Counted from the stretch's first letter, positions 1-8,693 are shown. The stretch: 43,910 nucleotides of DNA from Verrucomicrobiota bacterium (GCA_030835305.1 JAURPJ010000052.1:1-43910); one strand, 5' to 3'. Numbers and translations are program-made. Notes: a model not told the origin generated them from the letters alone.

Positions 1-141
1 GCAGCTTTTGTTTCGGAGAAACTGAGTACGATTGAGGGTGTCATTTCTACCGCAACCCACTTCAGGCTGAAGTCATACAAAGAGAAGGGTTTTCTCTTTG
101 GTGAAGGTTCCGAGGTGTCTCGTTTGCCGGTTGCTCCGTAG
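1..141 (+). CDS. Lrp/AsnC-family transcriptional regulator, C-terminal fragment
   Basis: Partial gene cut by the left edge; 46 codons and a TAG stop are visible. The reading frame gives FVSEKLSTIEGVISTATHF followed by a Lys-rich stretch, which matches the last strand and helix of the AsnC-type ligand-binding (RAM) domain, where regulators end with a motif like IxGVxxTxTxxxLxxxK. The DNA-binding half lies outside the window. The aminotransferase gene starts 11 bases after the stop, so the two are probably one transcription unit. Lrp/AsnC proteins often sit beside amino-acid metabolism genes and sense amino acids, so control of the neighbour is a reasonable inference. Family assignment rests on about 40 residues. 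Confidence 0.72.
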   Translation, partial: AAFVSEKLSTIEGVISTATHFRLKSYKEKGFLFGEGSEVSRLPVAP

Positions 142-152
142 AAAAAATCGAG

Positions 153-1322
153 ATGGATATTGCTGCCAAGTTAGCTACTCATCTGCAGGCCATTCCGCGG
201 TCGGGGATTCGCGATTTCTTTGAGCTCGTGATCGGGCGTGATGACGTGATTTCGCTGGGGGTTGGCGAGCCGGACTTTGCCACGCCGTGGTCGATTCGTG
301 AGGCCGCGATTTATTCGTTGGAAAAAGGCGAGACCAGCTACACTTCGAATCTGGGACTTTTTAGTTTGCGGAAGAAGATTTCGGAGTATGTTGATGAGTT
401 TTTTCACATATCCTACGATCCTGATTCGGAAGTATTGGTCACGGTGGGGGTTTCCGAGGCAATTGATCTGGCCCTGCGCGCTCTGTTGGATCCGGGGGAT
501 GAGGTGATTTATCATGAGCCGTGCTATGTTTCCTATTCTCCGAGTATCGTGATGGCCCACGGGGTTGCGGTGCCTGTTGCGACTACAAAGGAGGATGGGT
601 TTTCTCTGAAGCCGGAGGCCCTGGCCGCGGCGATTACCTCGAAGACGAAGATCGTCATGCTGAATTTTCCGACGAATCCGACGGGGGCGGTGGCTTCCAG
701 GGAAGACCTCGAGGGAATTGCAAAGCTATGTGTGGAGCATGATCTCATTGTTCTGAGTGACGAAATTTACAGTGAGCTCCGATACGATGAGGAAGAGCAC
801 ATTAGCATCGCGACCCTTCCGGGGATGCGCGAGCGGACGATTCTTCTCCATGGATTTTCCAAGGCCTTTGCGATGACGGGGTTCCGGCTCGGTTACGCTT
901 GTGCATCTGCTCCGCTGGTTGAGGCGATGATGAAGATCCACCAATATGGGATTCTTTGTGCGCCGATCACCAGCCAGGCGGCTGCGCTGGAAGCTTTGAG
1001 CGGGGGGCGTGACTTGTATGCTCCGATGAAGAATGAGTATCACCAAAGACGTGACTTTCTGGTGAACCGATTGAACGGGATGGGTATCGATTGCCACTCG
1101 CCGGGCGGGGCCTTTTATGTCTTCCCTGATGTTCGGAAGTTCGGCTTATCGAGCAAGGACTTCGCGTTGGGGCTTCTTGAAGCGGAGCAAGTTGCCGCGG
1201 TACCGGGCGATGCCTTTGGTGAGTGCGGGGAGGGATTCCTGCGTTGTTGCTACGCGACCGGAATGGATGATTTGAGGACCGCGATGGATGCCATGGAGCG
1301 CTACATTGGAACGCTTTCGTGA
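153..1322 (+). CDS. Pyridoxal-phosphate aminotransferase, class I/II
   Basis: A 389-residue cytosolic fold-type I PLP enzyme of normal family length, expected to move an amino group between an amino acid and a 2-oxo acid. The visible motifs are NFPTNPTGA at residues 171-179, with the conserved Asn that contacts the PLP ring; SDEIY at 202-206, with the Asp that binds the pyridine nitrogen; and HGFSKAFAMTGFRLGY at 233-248, where Lys237 is the Schiff-base lysine. A C-terminal GGAFYVFPD block matches the small domain with the carboxylate-binding region nearby. It follows the Lrp/AsnC regulator by 11 bases and is followed after 3 bases by the membrane protease. The substrate (aspartate, aromatic, alanine or other) cannot be told from sequence alone. 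Confidence 0.93.
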   Translation: MDIAAKLATHLQAIPRSGIRDFFELVIGRDDVISLGVGEPDFATPWSIREAAIYSLEKGETSYTSNLGLFSLRKKISEYVDEFFHISYDPDSEVLVTVGVSEAIDLALRALLDPGDEVIYHEPCYVSYSPSIVMAHGVAVPVATTKEDGFSLKPEALAAAITSKTKIVMLNFPTNPTGAVASREDLEGIAKLCVEHDLIVLSDEIYSELRYDEEEHISIATLPGMRERTILLHGFSKAFAMTGFRLGYACASAPLVEAMMKIHQYGILCAPITSQAAALEALSGGRDLYAPMKNEYHQRRDFLVNRLNGMGIDCHSPGGAFYVFPDVRKFGLSSKDFALGLLEAEQVAAVPGDAFGECGEGFLRCCYATGMDDLRTAMDAMERYIGTLS

Positions 1323-1325
1323 AGC

Positions 1326-2090
1326 ATGAAGGATCAATTAAAGATTTGGCGGGAAGATCGGACGCTGGCTCATGTTGTGCCCTTCGCGGTCTTTATGATC
1401 TTTAATCTGATCTATCAGTTTGTGGGGGAGGCGATGTTGTGGGAGCATGACAGAGCGCCGTGGTATCGGCACTGGCCGGACCAGCTGTTTTATCCCATCC
1501 AGACTGTGGTGTGCCTCGGGGTTCTGGCGTTTTTCTGGAAGCATTACGAATTACGATGGAGCAAAAAGGTCTGGATCGGGGGTTTGGCGGGTCTGGTTGG
1601 AATCGGATTCTGGCTCCTTCCCACGACTCTTTATGATTGGCTCGGGATGACGGGGAAGCCCGATGATTTTTTTGAAAAGCTCACTGGTCTTGCTCCGCGC
1701 AGAGAGGGATTTGATCCCGGGGTTTTTGAAAATCCTGCCGCTTATTGGACTTCACTGATTCTGCGGATGACCCGGGCGGTCATTGTGGTGTCTTTGGTGG
1801 AAGAGATTTTTTGGCGGGGTTTTTTAATGCGCTTTCTTTTGGATATGGATGGCAATTATTGGAAGGTGCCATTTGGCAGGCCGTCCAAGAATTCCTTAGT
1901 GGTGGTGACTCTGGCTTTTGTGCTGGCACATGCTCCTATTGATTATGCCGGGGCGCTTGTTTACGGCTCGCTGACCTATGCAGTCGCTGTTTACACCAAG
2001 AGTTTGTTGGCATGTGTGGTGATGCATGGGGTGGCCAATGCCATGATGGGAATCTACGCGCTCCACTATGGTAAATTGGGTCTGTGGTAG
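1326..2090 (+). CDS. CAAX-protease-related membrane protease (CPBP/ABI family, PEP-CTERM-associated type)
   Basis: A 254-residue polytopic membrane protein with about six hydrophobic segments. It carries the glutamate-type CPBP protease signature: EEIFWRG at residues 159-165 (Glu159, Glu160, Arg164), AHAPIDY starting at 201 (His202) and MHGVANA at 233-239 (His234). These match the metal-binding and catalytic Glu/His motifs of the family. The overall pattern, with an AHVVPF N-terminus and a long loop before the EE motif, recalls the CAAX prenyl protease-related family that co-occurs with exosortase/PEP-CTERM sorting. That subfamily link is from memory and unverified. It begins 3 bases after the aminotransferase stop, so it is probably co-transcribed. 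The substrate is unknown. Confidence 0.85.
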   Translation: MKDQLKIWREDRTLAHVVPFAVFMIFNLIYQFVGEAMLWEHDRAPWYRHWPDQLFYPIQTVVCLGVLAFFWKHYELRWSKKVWIGGLAGLVGIGFWLLPTTLYDWLGMTGKPDDFFEKLTGLAPRREGFDPGVFENPAAYWTSLILRMTRAVIVVSLVEEIFWRGFLMRFLLDMDGNYWKVPFGRPSKNSLVVVTLAFVLAHAPIDYAGALVYGSLTYAVAVYTKSLLACVVMHGVANAMMGIYALHYGKLGLW

Positions 2091-2141
2091 ATCGGTGGTT
2101 TAGGATTGGCCAATCTGGCAAAATGAGGCAGCTTTCGCTTT

Positions 2142-4154
2142 GTGCCTGACATTTCTTCCCCCAAATTGTCTGTCGAAGCCGCTCGCAAGCAGCTTGGTTT
2201 TGAAGAGGGCGAAAGTCTCGAGGACAGTCTCTCGAAATGGAGGAAATTGGAGTCCCGTTTGGTCGGGATGGTGAAAAGTACAAGCAATCCCTTGGCGAAA
2301 GTGAGCTATGAGCGTGACCTTGCTGAATTGCGGGATTTGATGAAGGTGGCAACAGCGGAAGTGCCGGAGGAGAAGCCTGCGGAGGCCTTGCCGAAGGTTG
2401 TGTCGGTGGACCAGGAGCTTCCGGCCCGGCAGCGAATCTCGTCTCCCGAAAAGACGGGCGGAAAAGGCAAGGGGAGTTTTTTGATGTTTGCCTTGGTTCT
2501 GGGTCTGCTCGGAGGCGGCGGATATTACTTTTATCAGCAAGGCTTGCTTGAGTTTGAAGGTGGCGAGCGGGAGTTCGTGGATCTCGAAACGCTGCAAGGT
2601 AGGTTTAAGGTTGCCATTGAGAAACGTCGATGGGATGAGGCCGAGGACTTGATCGCGCTCCTCGAGCAAGGTAGCGCGGCCAAAGAGGTGGTCGATGAGG
2701 CTCTCGCGGAGATCGAGAATGGTCGGGCAGAAGAGAAAGGGCAGCAGATTGCCTTCTTAATCTCGAATGCGCAATCGGCACTTGAGGCCGGGCTTTTATC
2801 CGAGGCTGAGAACTTTTGTCAGGAGGTGGAGAAGCTCCAACCGGAGCACCCCATGGTTCCGGCAATTCGCAGTACGATCCGTGACAGTAAGCTCGAAGTC
2901 CGGAGCAGCCTGATCGTCAATTCGATCGAAAAAGCGATGGAGGCGGAGGATTGGCGGACGGCGAAAGGCCAGTTGGAGATGCTTAATCAGGCAAATCCTG
3001 AATATCCCCGAATTCCTTTTATCGCGGCGACTCTAAAGACCGCCGAGGAGGAGATGATCATACGTAAGGAAAAGGCTGCGGTATTGGTGGCCAGGGCGAG
3101 AGCGCTGGACGAAGGGACCTACTCGGCTGAGGCCATTGTCTTCCTCGAGGAAGCGGTGCGGCTCGATCCTTCCGAGGCGAATCGCGAGCTTTACAAGCGT
3201 ATGGCTTCCTACGGAAAAATGGTCAAGGTCCCCGAGGATCATGAGACGATTTCCGCCGCCCTGAAAGCAGCCAAGAAGAACGATCGCGTCTTTGTCTCGA
3301 AGGGGGTTTATCGCGAATCACTGGTGGTGCCGGATGGAGTGCAAATCGTCGGGGAAAGCCGGGTGGACACGATCATTGAATGTCCCGCCGATGTGGGGGC
3401 GGTGATTACCGTTCCAAAGGATACGAGGGATGTCCGGGTGGCGTCTCTGACGTTGCGCCACTCGGGGCTGGTGAACGATGATGAGCGATCTCCCGCGGTG
3501 GCCGTTGATGGTGGAATGATGGAAGGCGAGGATCTCTCGGTGGTGCGGGCCAGCGGCCATGGCATTGCGGTGCTTAATGGCGGTAAGGCGACTTTGTCCT
3601 TATGCAAGATCTCCGATTCTGGTTGGGATGGGATTTCGGTTACGGGTGAAGGTTCAAGTGTCGATTTGATCAAGGTAACCAGCGAAAAAAACCTGCACCA
3701 TGGAGTTGATTTTTGGGACGGAGCGAGTGGTTCGGTGAGTGGTTCGGTTTTGGCCGGTAACGGCCGGAATGGACTTTTTGCGATCAAGCCGATGACGGCG
3801 ATCAGCGTAAAAACGACGCGAAGCGAGAAGAATCGCGAGGTGGGAATTTACTTCTCGGGAGCGAATGGGGTAACTGTTGCGGACTGTCAGATTCACGAGA
3901 ATTTTCTTGGAGGAGTGCTCTTCGATCACGGAAGTAAATCCGTTTCGATCATGGGAAATAAGATCACCAAGAACGGAGAAGCCGGGCTTGTCTTTGAGAA
4001 GGGCGTCGAGGTCCTCTCCGAAGAGGAAAACCAAGTGGAGGCAAACATTGGCAAGCAGATCTGGCGTGACGCCGTTTTCCCAGCTTTAAGTGGTGAGGAT
4101 ACGGTGTCGCCACCTCCGCCACCACCTCCATTGAAAGAGGAGGAGGCGAACTAG
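2142..4154 (+). CDS. Membrane-tethered protein with helical repeats and a parallel beta-helix domain
   Basis: A 670-residue protein read from a GTG start. Residues 1-75 form a charged helical N-terminus (VEAARKQLGFEEGESLEDSL...). A Pro/Lys linker precedes a single transmembrane helix at about 112-131 (FLMFALVLGLLGGGGYYF). Residues about 145-370 are Glu/Ala-rich helices that look like TPR or tetratricopeptide-like repeats. From about 375 a pectin-lyase-like right-handed beta-helix follows (FVSKGVYRESL, IVGESR, and repeated short strands with NGG, GSGN and GNKITKNG turns). The C-terminus has a run of eight prolines and an acidic tail. With the N-terminus inside, the repeats and beta-helix would face the periplasm. 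The start is uncertain because there is no strong ribosome site; ATG at 2268 would remove the N-terminal helices. Role unknown; possibly a binding scaffold. Confidence 0.8.
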   Translation: MPDISSPKLSVEAARKQLGFEEGESLEDSLSKWRKLESRLVGMVKSTSNPLAKVSYERDLAELRDLMKVATAEVPEEKPAEALPKVVSVDQELPARQRISSPEKTGGKGKGSFLMFALVLGLLGGGGYYFYQQGLLEFEGGEREFVDLETLQGRFKVAIEKRRWDEAEDLIALLEQGSAAKEVVDEALAEIENGRAEEKGQQIAFLISNAQSALEAGLLSEAENFCQEVEKLQPEHPMVPAIRSTIRDSKLEVRSSLIVNSIEKAMEAEDWRTAKGQLEMLNQANPEYPRIPFIAATLKTAEEEMIIRKEKAAVLVARARALDEGTYSAEAIVFLEEAVRLDPSEANRELYKRMASYGKMVKVPEDHETISAALKAAKKNDRVFVSKGVYRESLVVPDGVQIVGESRVDTIIECPADVGAVITVPKDTRDVRVASLTLRHSGLVNDDERSPAVAVDGGMMEGEDLSVVRASGHGIAVLNGGKATLSLCKISDSGWDGISVTGEGSSVDLIKVTSEKNLHHGVDFWDGASGSVSGSVLAGNGRNGLFAIKPMTAISVKTTRSEKNREVGIYFSGANGVTVADCQIHENFLGGVLFDHGSKSVSIMGNKITKNGEAGLVFEKGVEVLSEEENQVEANIGKQIWRDAVFPALSGEDTVSPPPPPPPLKEEEAN

Positions 4155-4161
4155 CCCGGCC

Positions 4162-4521
4162 TCACGGACGAAGAAGGACCGAATTGGAGAAGCCAAGGTA
4201 GGCGGCAATTCCCCCAAGGATAATCGCGAGCAGATAAACCACAGCCGGAGGAAGGACCTTGCGCTTAATCAAAGCGATGGATCCTCCAAGTGCAATGAGG
4301 ATCACGAGTTTGCTGATCATCCAGACTGGAAAGCCCAGCTTTAACTTGGCCTGCAAGCCAAAACCACTGATCAATATCAGGAGGAGACCGATGCCGTGAA
4401 TCATCGCGGGGATACGAAAAGCCGACGGCTTTTTGGGATCAGCGGTAATGAGCGAGCCGATGCCGAGGAAGAGGACGATGAGTCCCACAAAGTGAATGAT
4501 TTTGTATATGCCGGGGTCCAT
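4162..4521 (-). CDS. Small four-helix membrane protein, unknown function
   Basis: A 119-residue hydrophobic protein with four clear transmembrane segments: around residues 5-26, 38-57, 67-84 and 93-110. Helix 1 carries a conserved-looking IIHFVG and the first periplasmic or cytoplasmic loop is basic (DPKKPSAFR). No catalytic motif is seen. Its size and histidine placement are a little like SirB2-type or cytochrome-b561-like small membrane proteins, but I do not recognise the family. It is convergent with the beta-helix gene, with 7 bases between the stops, and lies 20 bases downstream of the OppF-type gene on the same strand, so co-transcription with that gene is possible. Confidence 0.75.
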   Translation of the reverse strand: MDPGIYKIIHFVGLIVLFLGIGSLITADPKKPSAFRIPAMIHGIGLLLILISGFGLQAKLKLGFPVWMISKLVILIALGGSIALIKRKVLPPAVVYLLAIILGGIAAYLGFSNSVLLRP

Positions 4522-4541
4522 GATATTGTTTTTTCTGAGAG

Positions 4542-5351
4542 TTACGCTGGTGCTTGTTCCTTGAGGTGAGGAATCGCGGAGAGAAGTTTGCGGGTGTATT
4601 GATGCTTTGGATTTAAGAAGACTTCATCAGCTTCGCCGTATTCGACGATCTTTCCAGAATACATCACCGCGATATTGTCTGCAAAGTAGCGGACCACCGA
4701 GAGGTCATGGGAAATGAAGATCATGGTGATCCCGAGTTTGTCGCGAAGGTCGAGCAGGAGATTTAGGATCTGCGATTGTATGGAAACATCAAGTGCGGAA
4801 ACCGGTTCATCGGCGATGACCAACTTGGGCTCGGGTGCGAGCGCGCGGGCGATTGCGATCCGTTGTCTTTGTCCGCCGGAAAACTCGTGGGGATATTTCT
4901 TCATGAAGCGCGGATCAAGTCCAACAGTGCTCATGAGTTCAATTACCTTGTTGGTCAGATTTTTATCCTTCTTGAGTTTTGGGTGACGTTGGCAGATTGC
5001 TTCGGCGAGAGTCGAGAAAACGGTCATGCGCGGATTCAAGGACGCATAAGGATCCTGAAAAATCATTTGAAAATCGAGGCGTCGGTTCCGTACCTCGTTT
5101 TTGGGAAGCGAGGTGAGTTCCTCGCCGTCGAGCGTGACCGTGCCGCTGGTGGCAGGCTGGAGTTGCATCACGGTTCGCGAGAGAGTGGATTTTCCGCAGC
5201 CGGATTCGCCCACCAAACCAAGAATTTCGCCCTTCGCAATTTCAAAGGAAACTCCGTTAACCGCCTTGATAGTTTCAGTGGTTTTGGGAATCAAGCCGCC
5301 GCCCCGGACGGGAAAATGGGTCTTGAGATCTTGCAGCTCCAGGAAAGGCAC
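4542..5351 (-). CDS. Oligopeptide/dipeptide ABC transporter ATP-binding protein (OppF/DppF type)
   Basis: A 269-residue cytosolic ATPase that would power peptide or nickel-type import. All ABC motifs are visible: Walker A GESGCGKST (48-56), Q-loop region FQDPYASLNP (98-107, a hallmark of the Opp/Dpp group), signature FSGGQRQR (157-164), Walker B LVIADEP (177-183) and H-loop ISHDL (213-217). The end carries the oligopeptide-family C-terminal extension (NPKHQYTRKLLSAIP). It is shorter than typical OppF (about 310-330 residues). There is no partner OppD, permease or binding protein in the window, which is unusual because these normally form one operon. The partners are presumably elsewhere. It lies 37 bases after pgsA on the same strand. 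Confidence 0.92.
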   Translation of the reverse strand: MPFLELQDLKTHFPVRGGGLIPKTTETIKAVNGVSFEIAKGEILGLVGESGCGKSTLSRTVMQLQPATSGTVTLDGEELTSLPKNEVRNRRLDFQMIFQDPYASLNPRMTVFSTLAEAICQRHPKLKKDKNLTNKVIELMSTVGLDPRFMKKYPHEFSGGQRQRIAIARALAPEPKLVIADEPVSALDVSIQSQILNLLLDLRDKLGITMIFISHDLSVVRYFADNIAVMYSGKIVEYGEADEVFLNPKHQYTRKLLSAIPHLKEQAPA

Positions 5352-5388
5352 GCTGTCAATCTGGCTGCTCGGGAGAAAAATTCAAGAA

Positions 5389-5967
5389 CTAGGAACGCGA
5401 CTTCTTGGGAAGCTGGCGATATCCCATCATGTAGTATTCGTAACCAGACCAAATGGTGAAGATTGTTGCCAGGATTGTCGGGTAGATTAGGTCGATCTGA
5501 GTGAATTTCAGCATGATCCAGCCCATCGCAATCATCTGAGTGACGGTACAAACCTTTCCGGTCCAGTGGGGATCGATGGGGACTTTTTTGTTGATGCGGT
5601 AAAGAATCAGGATTCCTCCGATGATTTCGAGATCCCTGGCGATTACGAGAATGATGAACCAAATGGGTAGATGCCAATCGATTCCCCAGTTCACAAAGGT
5701 GGCAGTGACGAGGCCGGTCATGAGAAGGGCTTTGTCGGTGAGGGGGTCCAGAATGGCTCCGGTGAGCGACTTTTGGTTAAAGTGCCGGGCGATCCAGCCA
5801 TCAACTCCGTCAAGGACCGAGGCCAGAGTGTAAATTGCGACCGCGAGCCATCGCAGTGATTCGTCCGCCGATCCGGCGTCAACCGATCGTCCGTATCGCA
5901 CCGCAATCAAGGCAAAAACCGGAATGAGGGTGAGGCGAATCAGGGTAATGACGGTGGCGAGAGTCAC
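5389..5967 (-). CDS. pgsA: CDP-alcohol phosphatidyltransferase, probable phosphatidylglycerophosphate synthase
   Basis: A 192-residue inner-membrane enzyme expected to transfer the phosphatidyl group from CDP-diacylglycerol to glycerol-3-phosphate, the committed step to phosphatidylglycerol and cardiolipin. The full CDP-alcohol signature DG-x2-AR-x8-G-x3-D-x3-D is present (DGWIAR, then GAILDPLTD), with all metal-binding aspartates. Four to six hydrophobic segments surround it, and the N-terminus (NVITLIRL-like: TVITLIRLTLIP) matches PgsA. The start is GTG. It is divergent from rsmA; the two coding starts are only about 50 bases apart, so the promoters must share that gap. Other CDP-alcohol transferases are possible, but length and N-terminus favour PgsA. 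Confidence 0.88.
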   Translation of the reverse strand: MTLATVITLIRLTLIPVFALIAVRYGRSVDAGSADESLRWLAVAIYTLASVLDGVDGWIARHFNQKSLTGAILDPLTDKALLMTGLVTATFVNWGIDWHLPIWFIILVIARDLEIIGGILILYRINKKVPIDPHWTGKVCTVTQMIAMGWIMLKFTQIDLIYPTILATIFTIWSGYEYYMMGYRQLPKKSRS

Positions 5968-6019
5968 GGCTGGATCCCTTTTTAGTGGACATTCGGGGTT
6001 CCGGCAATTGAAAGGGAGC

Positions 6020-7378
6020 GTGACCGCAAGCGAACTGAAAGAGGTCCTCGATGAGGCCGGGGTGATTCCCTCGAAAAGATTGGGGCAAAATTTTCTCGTC
6101 GATCAAAATACCGCCGAGTGGATTGTGGGCCAGTTAAATCTCCAAGCGGAGGATACCATTGTTGAGGTGGGGCCCGGAACTGGAGCTCTCACGGAGCATG
6201 TTGTGGGCAAAGTGGCACGCGTCATTCTGGTGGAGTATGATCGTCGCCTTGCGGAGTATCTGACCAAAAAATTTGCAGACAGCCCCGAAGTGACGGTAAT
6301 CAATCACGATGCGGTCCGGATTGATATTCGTCCGTTTTTTGCCCACAAGAATATAAAGCTTCTGGGCAATCTTCCTTATTCCGCGGGAGGAGCGATTCTC
6401 CGAAATTTCCTAAAGGGGCCGTCTCCGTTCAAGCGGGCGGTGCTCATGCTGCAGAAGGAAATGATCGGCCGGATTTTGGCTGGCCCGCGTTGTAAGGATT
6501 ACGGAGTTCTGACTCTTCGCATGCAATGCGAGTGGCAGGGGGAACCCGTTAAGGTGGTTCCTCCTAGCAGTTTCATTCCGCGGCCCATGATCGACTCGAC
6601 CGTGATGACTTTGGAGCCCAGGCAGGCCGCGTTGCCGGTGCATGACCGGCGATTGTTTGATGAGTTGGTGCGACGAGGTTTTGCGCAGCGTCGCAAGCAG
6701 TTGCGCAAGAACCTGCCCGACAATGTCGACTGGGAGAAGGTTTGTGAGAAGCTGGAGTTTTCACCGACCGCGCGGGCCGAGGAATTGAGTCTCGATGATT
6801 GGGTTGCCTTAACCCGGGAGGTGGATCCGTTTTTCCATAAGGAAGAAGGGCAGGGCGACGGTGAAATGTTGGCGGTCGTTGACGGGGACGATCATGTCGT
6901 CGGTAGCGAACGGCGTGATGTCATTCACCGCGATGGTTTGAAGCACCGCGCGGTTCATATTTTTGCGCTTAATCAAAAGGGTGAGATCTTCCTTCAGAAG
7001 CGTTCTCGTTTGAAAGACAACTGTCCCGGGCTGTGGGATTCGAGCGCAGCCGGCCATGTCGATGCCGGCGAAGAATACGATGCTTGTGCCGCGCGTGAAT
7101 TGGAGGAGGAACTCGGTCTTGCGGGTCACGATTTGCGTGAGGTCGGCAAGCTGGGGGCGCACGCCAATACCGGATGGGAACATGTAAGACTCTATGCAAC
7201 TTTGGCAAAGGGGAGGATTCGCTTCCCGTGTGTGGAGATCGAGTATGGGGAATGGTTTGGGATGTCCCAGATCGAGGAATGGGTGAAGGCGGTGCCGGAG
7301 GATTTTGCGCCGGGTTTTCTGGCCTGTTGGGAAGTATGGAAGGAAGCGAATCCCGGGCGTTTTGAAAACGGTGAGTGA
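6020..7378 (+). CDS. rsmA: Fusion of 16S rRNA adenine dimethyltransferase RsmA (KsgA) with a C-terminal Nudix hydrolase domain
   Basis: From GTG 6020 the protein has 452 residues, against about 270 for normal RsmA. Residues 1-268 are a complete RsmA: RLGQNFLVD near the N-terminus, SAM motif EVGPGTG (49-55), catalytic NLPY (117-120), and a C-terminal helical domain with RRGFAQRRKQLRKNL. It dimethylates two adjacent adenines in the 3' loop of 16S rRNA. After a short acidic linker (KEEGQGDGE) comes a Nudix domain from about residue 280, with a perfect Nudix box (G-x5-E-x7-RE-L-x-EE-x-G-L, about 345-367) and an IDI/YfcD-like layout (LKHRAVHIF, FLQKRS, GLWD). The frame is open throughout. TTG 6008 is an alternative start; upstream ATGs would overlap pgsA. 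It overlaps the next gene by 8 bases. Confidence 0.9.
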   Translation: MTASELKEVLDEAGVIPSKRLGQNFLVDQNTAEWIVGQLNLQAEDTIVEVGPGTGALTEHVVGKVARVILVEYDRRLAEYLTKKFADSPEVTVINHDAVRIDIRPFFAHKNIKLLGNLPYSAGGAILRNFLKGPSPFKRAVLMLQKEMIGRILAGPRCKDYGVLTLRMQCEWQGEPVKVVPPSSFIPRPMIDSTVMTLEPRQAALPVHDRRLFDELVRRGFAQRRKQLRKNLPDNVDWEKVCEKLEFSPTARAEELSLDDWVALTREVDPFFHKEEGQGDGEMLAVVDGDDHVVGSERRDVIHRDGLKHRAVHIFALNQKGEIFLQKRSRLKDNCPGLWDSSAAGHVDAGEEYDACAARELEEELGLAGHDLREVGKLGAHANTGWEHVRLYATLAKGRIRFPCVEIEYGEWFGMSQIEEWVKAVPEDFAPGFLACWEVWKEANPGRFENGE

Positions 7379-8693
7379 GTTTGAAATCAAACCGGGCCGG
7401 AGCCTGGGGATTGTCGGGCGCAATGGATCCGGTAAGACGACTCTCGCCGCCAATCTGGCCGAAAAACACGGAGGATTTTTGGTTTCTTTCGAGCTCGAGA
7501 ACGAGCTTCTCGAGCGGGAGATTCGGGAGGACGACAGCGAATTTTTGGATCGGATCGATTTTGGTCGCTCGGTGCGCGAGCTGATCGAAGAGGTTTGCTC
7601 CGATGGCAGGAAGCTGGAGGAGGTTGCGGAGGCGTTGGGTTTATCCGAAATTTTTGAGCAAGGTTTTTTGACCTTGTCGACCGGTGAGCGGCGTCGGCTT
7701 ATGTTGGCGCGGGCCTTGGCTCAAAATTCGAAGCTTCTCGTGCTTGATGAGCCGTTTGATGGGCTGGATCAGGCGTTTCGGCAGCCTTTGCGGGAATTGT
7801 TGGACGGGTGTGATCTGATTTTGGTTACCAATCGTTTGAGTGATTTGGCGGGCCTGGCGGGCGATGTCTGCTGTGTCGAGGATGGACGGGTGATTCTGAG
7901 TGGGTCGCTCGAAGAGTTGGTCTGGAATGAGGCCTTTCAACAGTTGATGGGGCTTGGTGAAAGTGGATTGGTTTTACCCGATGGGGAATCGATTGCTCCG
8001 CCTCCGGGAGAGTTGGTTTCCATGGAGAAGGTCACCGTGGTGCATGGTGGACGAGAGATTATTTCAGAGTTCGATTGGACGGTTGAGAGCGGGCAGAATT
8101 GGAAGATCTCCGGGCCCAACGGTTGCGGGAAATCGACCCTTGTGAATCTGGTCACGGGCGATCATCCGCAGTGTTACTCCAACGACGTGACCGTAATGGG
8201 GATGCGCCGCGGGCTGGGCGAGTCGATTTGGGATATCAAACGCTATGTTGGAATTGTTTCGCCATCACTTCATCAACAGCATCGCGTGAGTTTTAATGCC
8301 CTGCAAATCGTGGCGTCAGGATTCTTCGATAGTGTTGGCATCTATCAGGATGTAGCGCCTGGGCATTGGGAAGTTGCAGGGATGTGGCTTGAATTGGTGG
8401 GGATGACTCCGTGGGCGGATCGACCGTTCCAATCTCTTAGCTATGGTCAGCAACGATTGCTCCTCGTTGCTAGGGCTTTGGTGAAACGTCCGCCGCTTCT
8501 GGTTCTTGATGAACCTTGTCAGGGTCTAGATCCAATCAATCGTGCCCTGGTTTTGGAGGTGATTGACCGGATTGCGTCGACGAAGCTTACCCAGATTCTT
8601 TATATCACCCATGAGCCGGAGGATCGGCTGGATTGTGTCACGCATGAGTTAAGGTATGAGGGAGAGGGCTGGTCGATTGAGAAGCTTGCTTGA
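7371..8693 (+). CDS. ATPase with two ABC domains, ModF/PhrA-like
   Basis: A 440-residue protein made of two ABC ATPase domains and no membrane segment. Domain 1 has GRNGSGKTT, LSTGERRRL and LLVLDEPFDGLD; domain 2 has GPNGCGKST, LSYGQQRLL and LLVLDEPCQGLD. This layout, with a short second-domain region containing NDVTVMG and a VSPSLHQQHR segment, is that of E. coli ModF (PhrA), a molybdate-locus ATPase of uncertain biochemical role. The GTG start at 7371 overlaps the rsmA-Nudix stop (GTGAGTGA), suggesting translational coupling; an in-frame ATG at 7305 would give a larger overlap. No molybdate transport genes are nearby, so function is inferred from architecture only. Confidence 0.85.
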   Translation: MSEFEIKPGRSLGIVGRNGSGKTTLAANLAEKHGGFLVSFELENELLEREIREDDSEFLDRIDFGRSVRELIEEVCSDGRKLEEVAEALGLSEIFEQGFLTLSTGERRRLMLARALAQNSKLLVLDEPFDGLDQAFRQPLRELLDGCDLILVTNRLSDLAGLAGDVCCVEDGRVILSGSLEELVWNEAFQQLMGLGESGLVLPDGESIAPPPGELVSMEKVTVVHGGREIISEFDWTVESGQNWKISGPNGCGKSTLVNLVTGDHPQCYSNDVTVMGMRRGLGESIWDIKRYVGIVSPSLHQQHRVSFNALQIVASGFFDSVGIYQDVAPGHWEVAGMWLELVGMTPWADRPFQSLSYGQQRLLLVARALVKRPPLLVLDEPCQGLDPINRALVLEVIDRIASTKLTQILYITHEPEDRLDCVTHELRYEGEGWSIEKLA

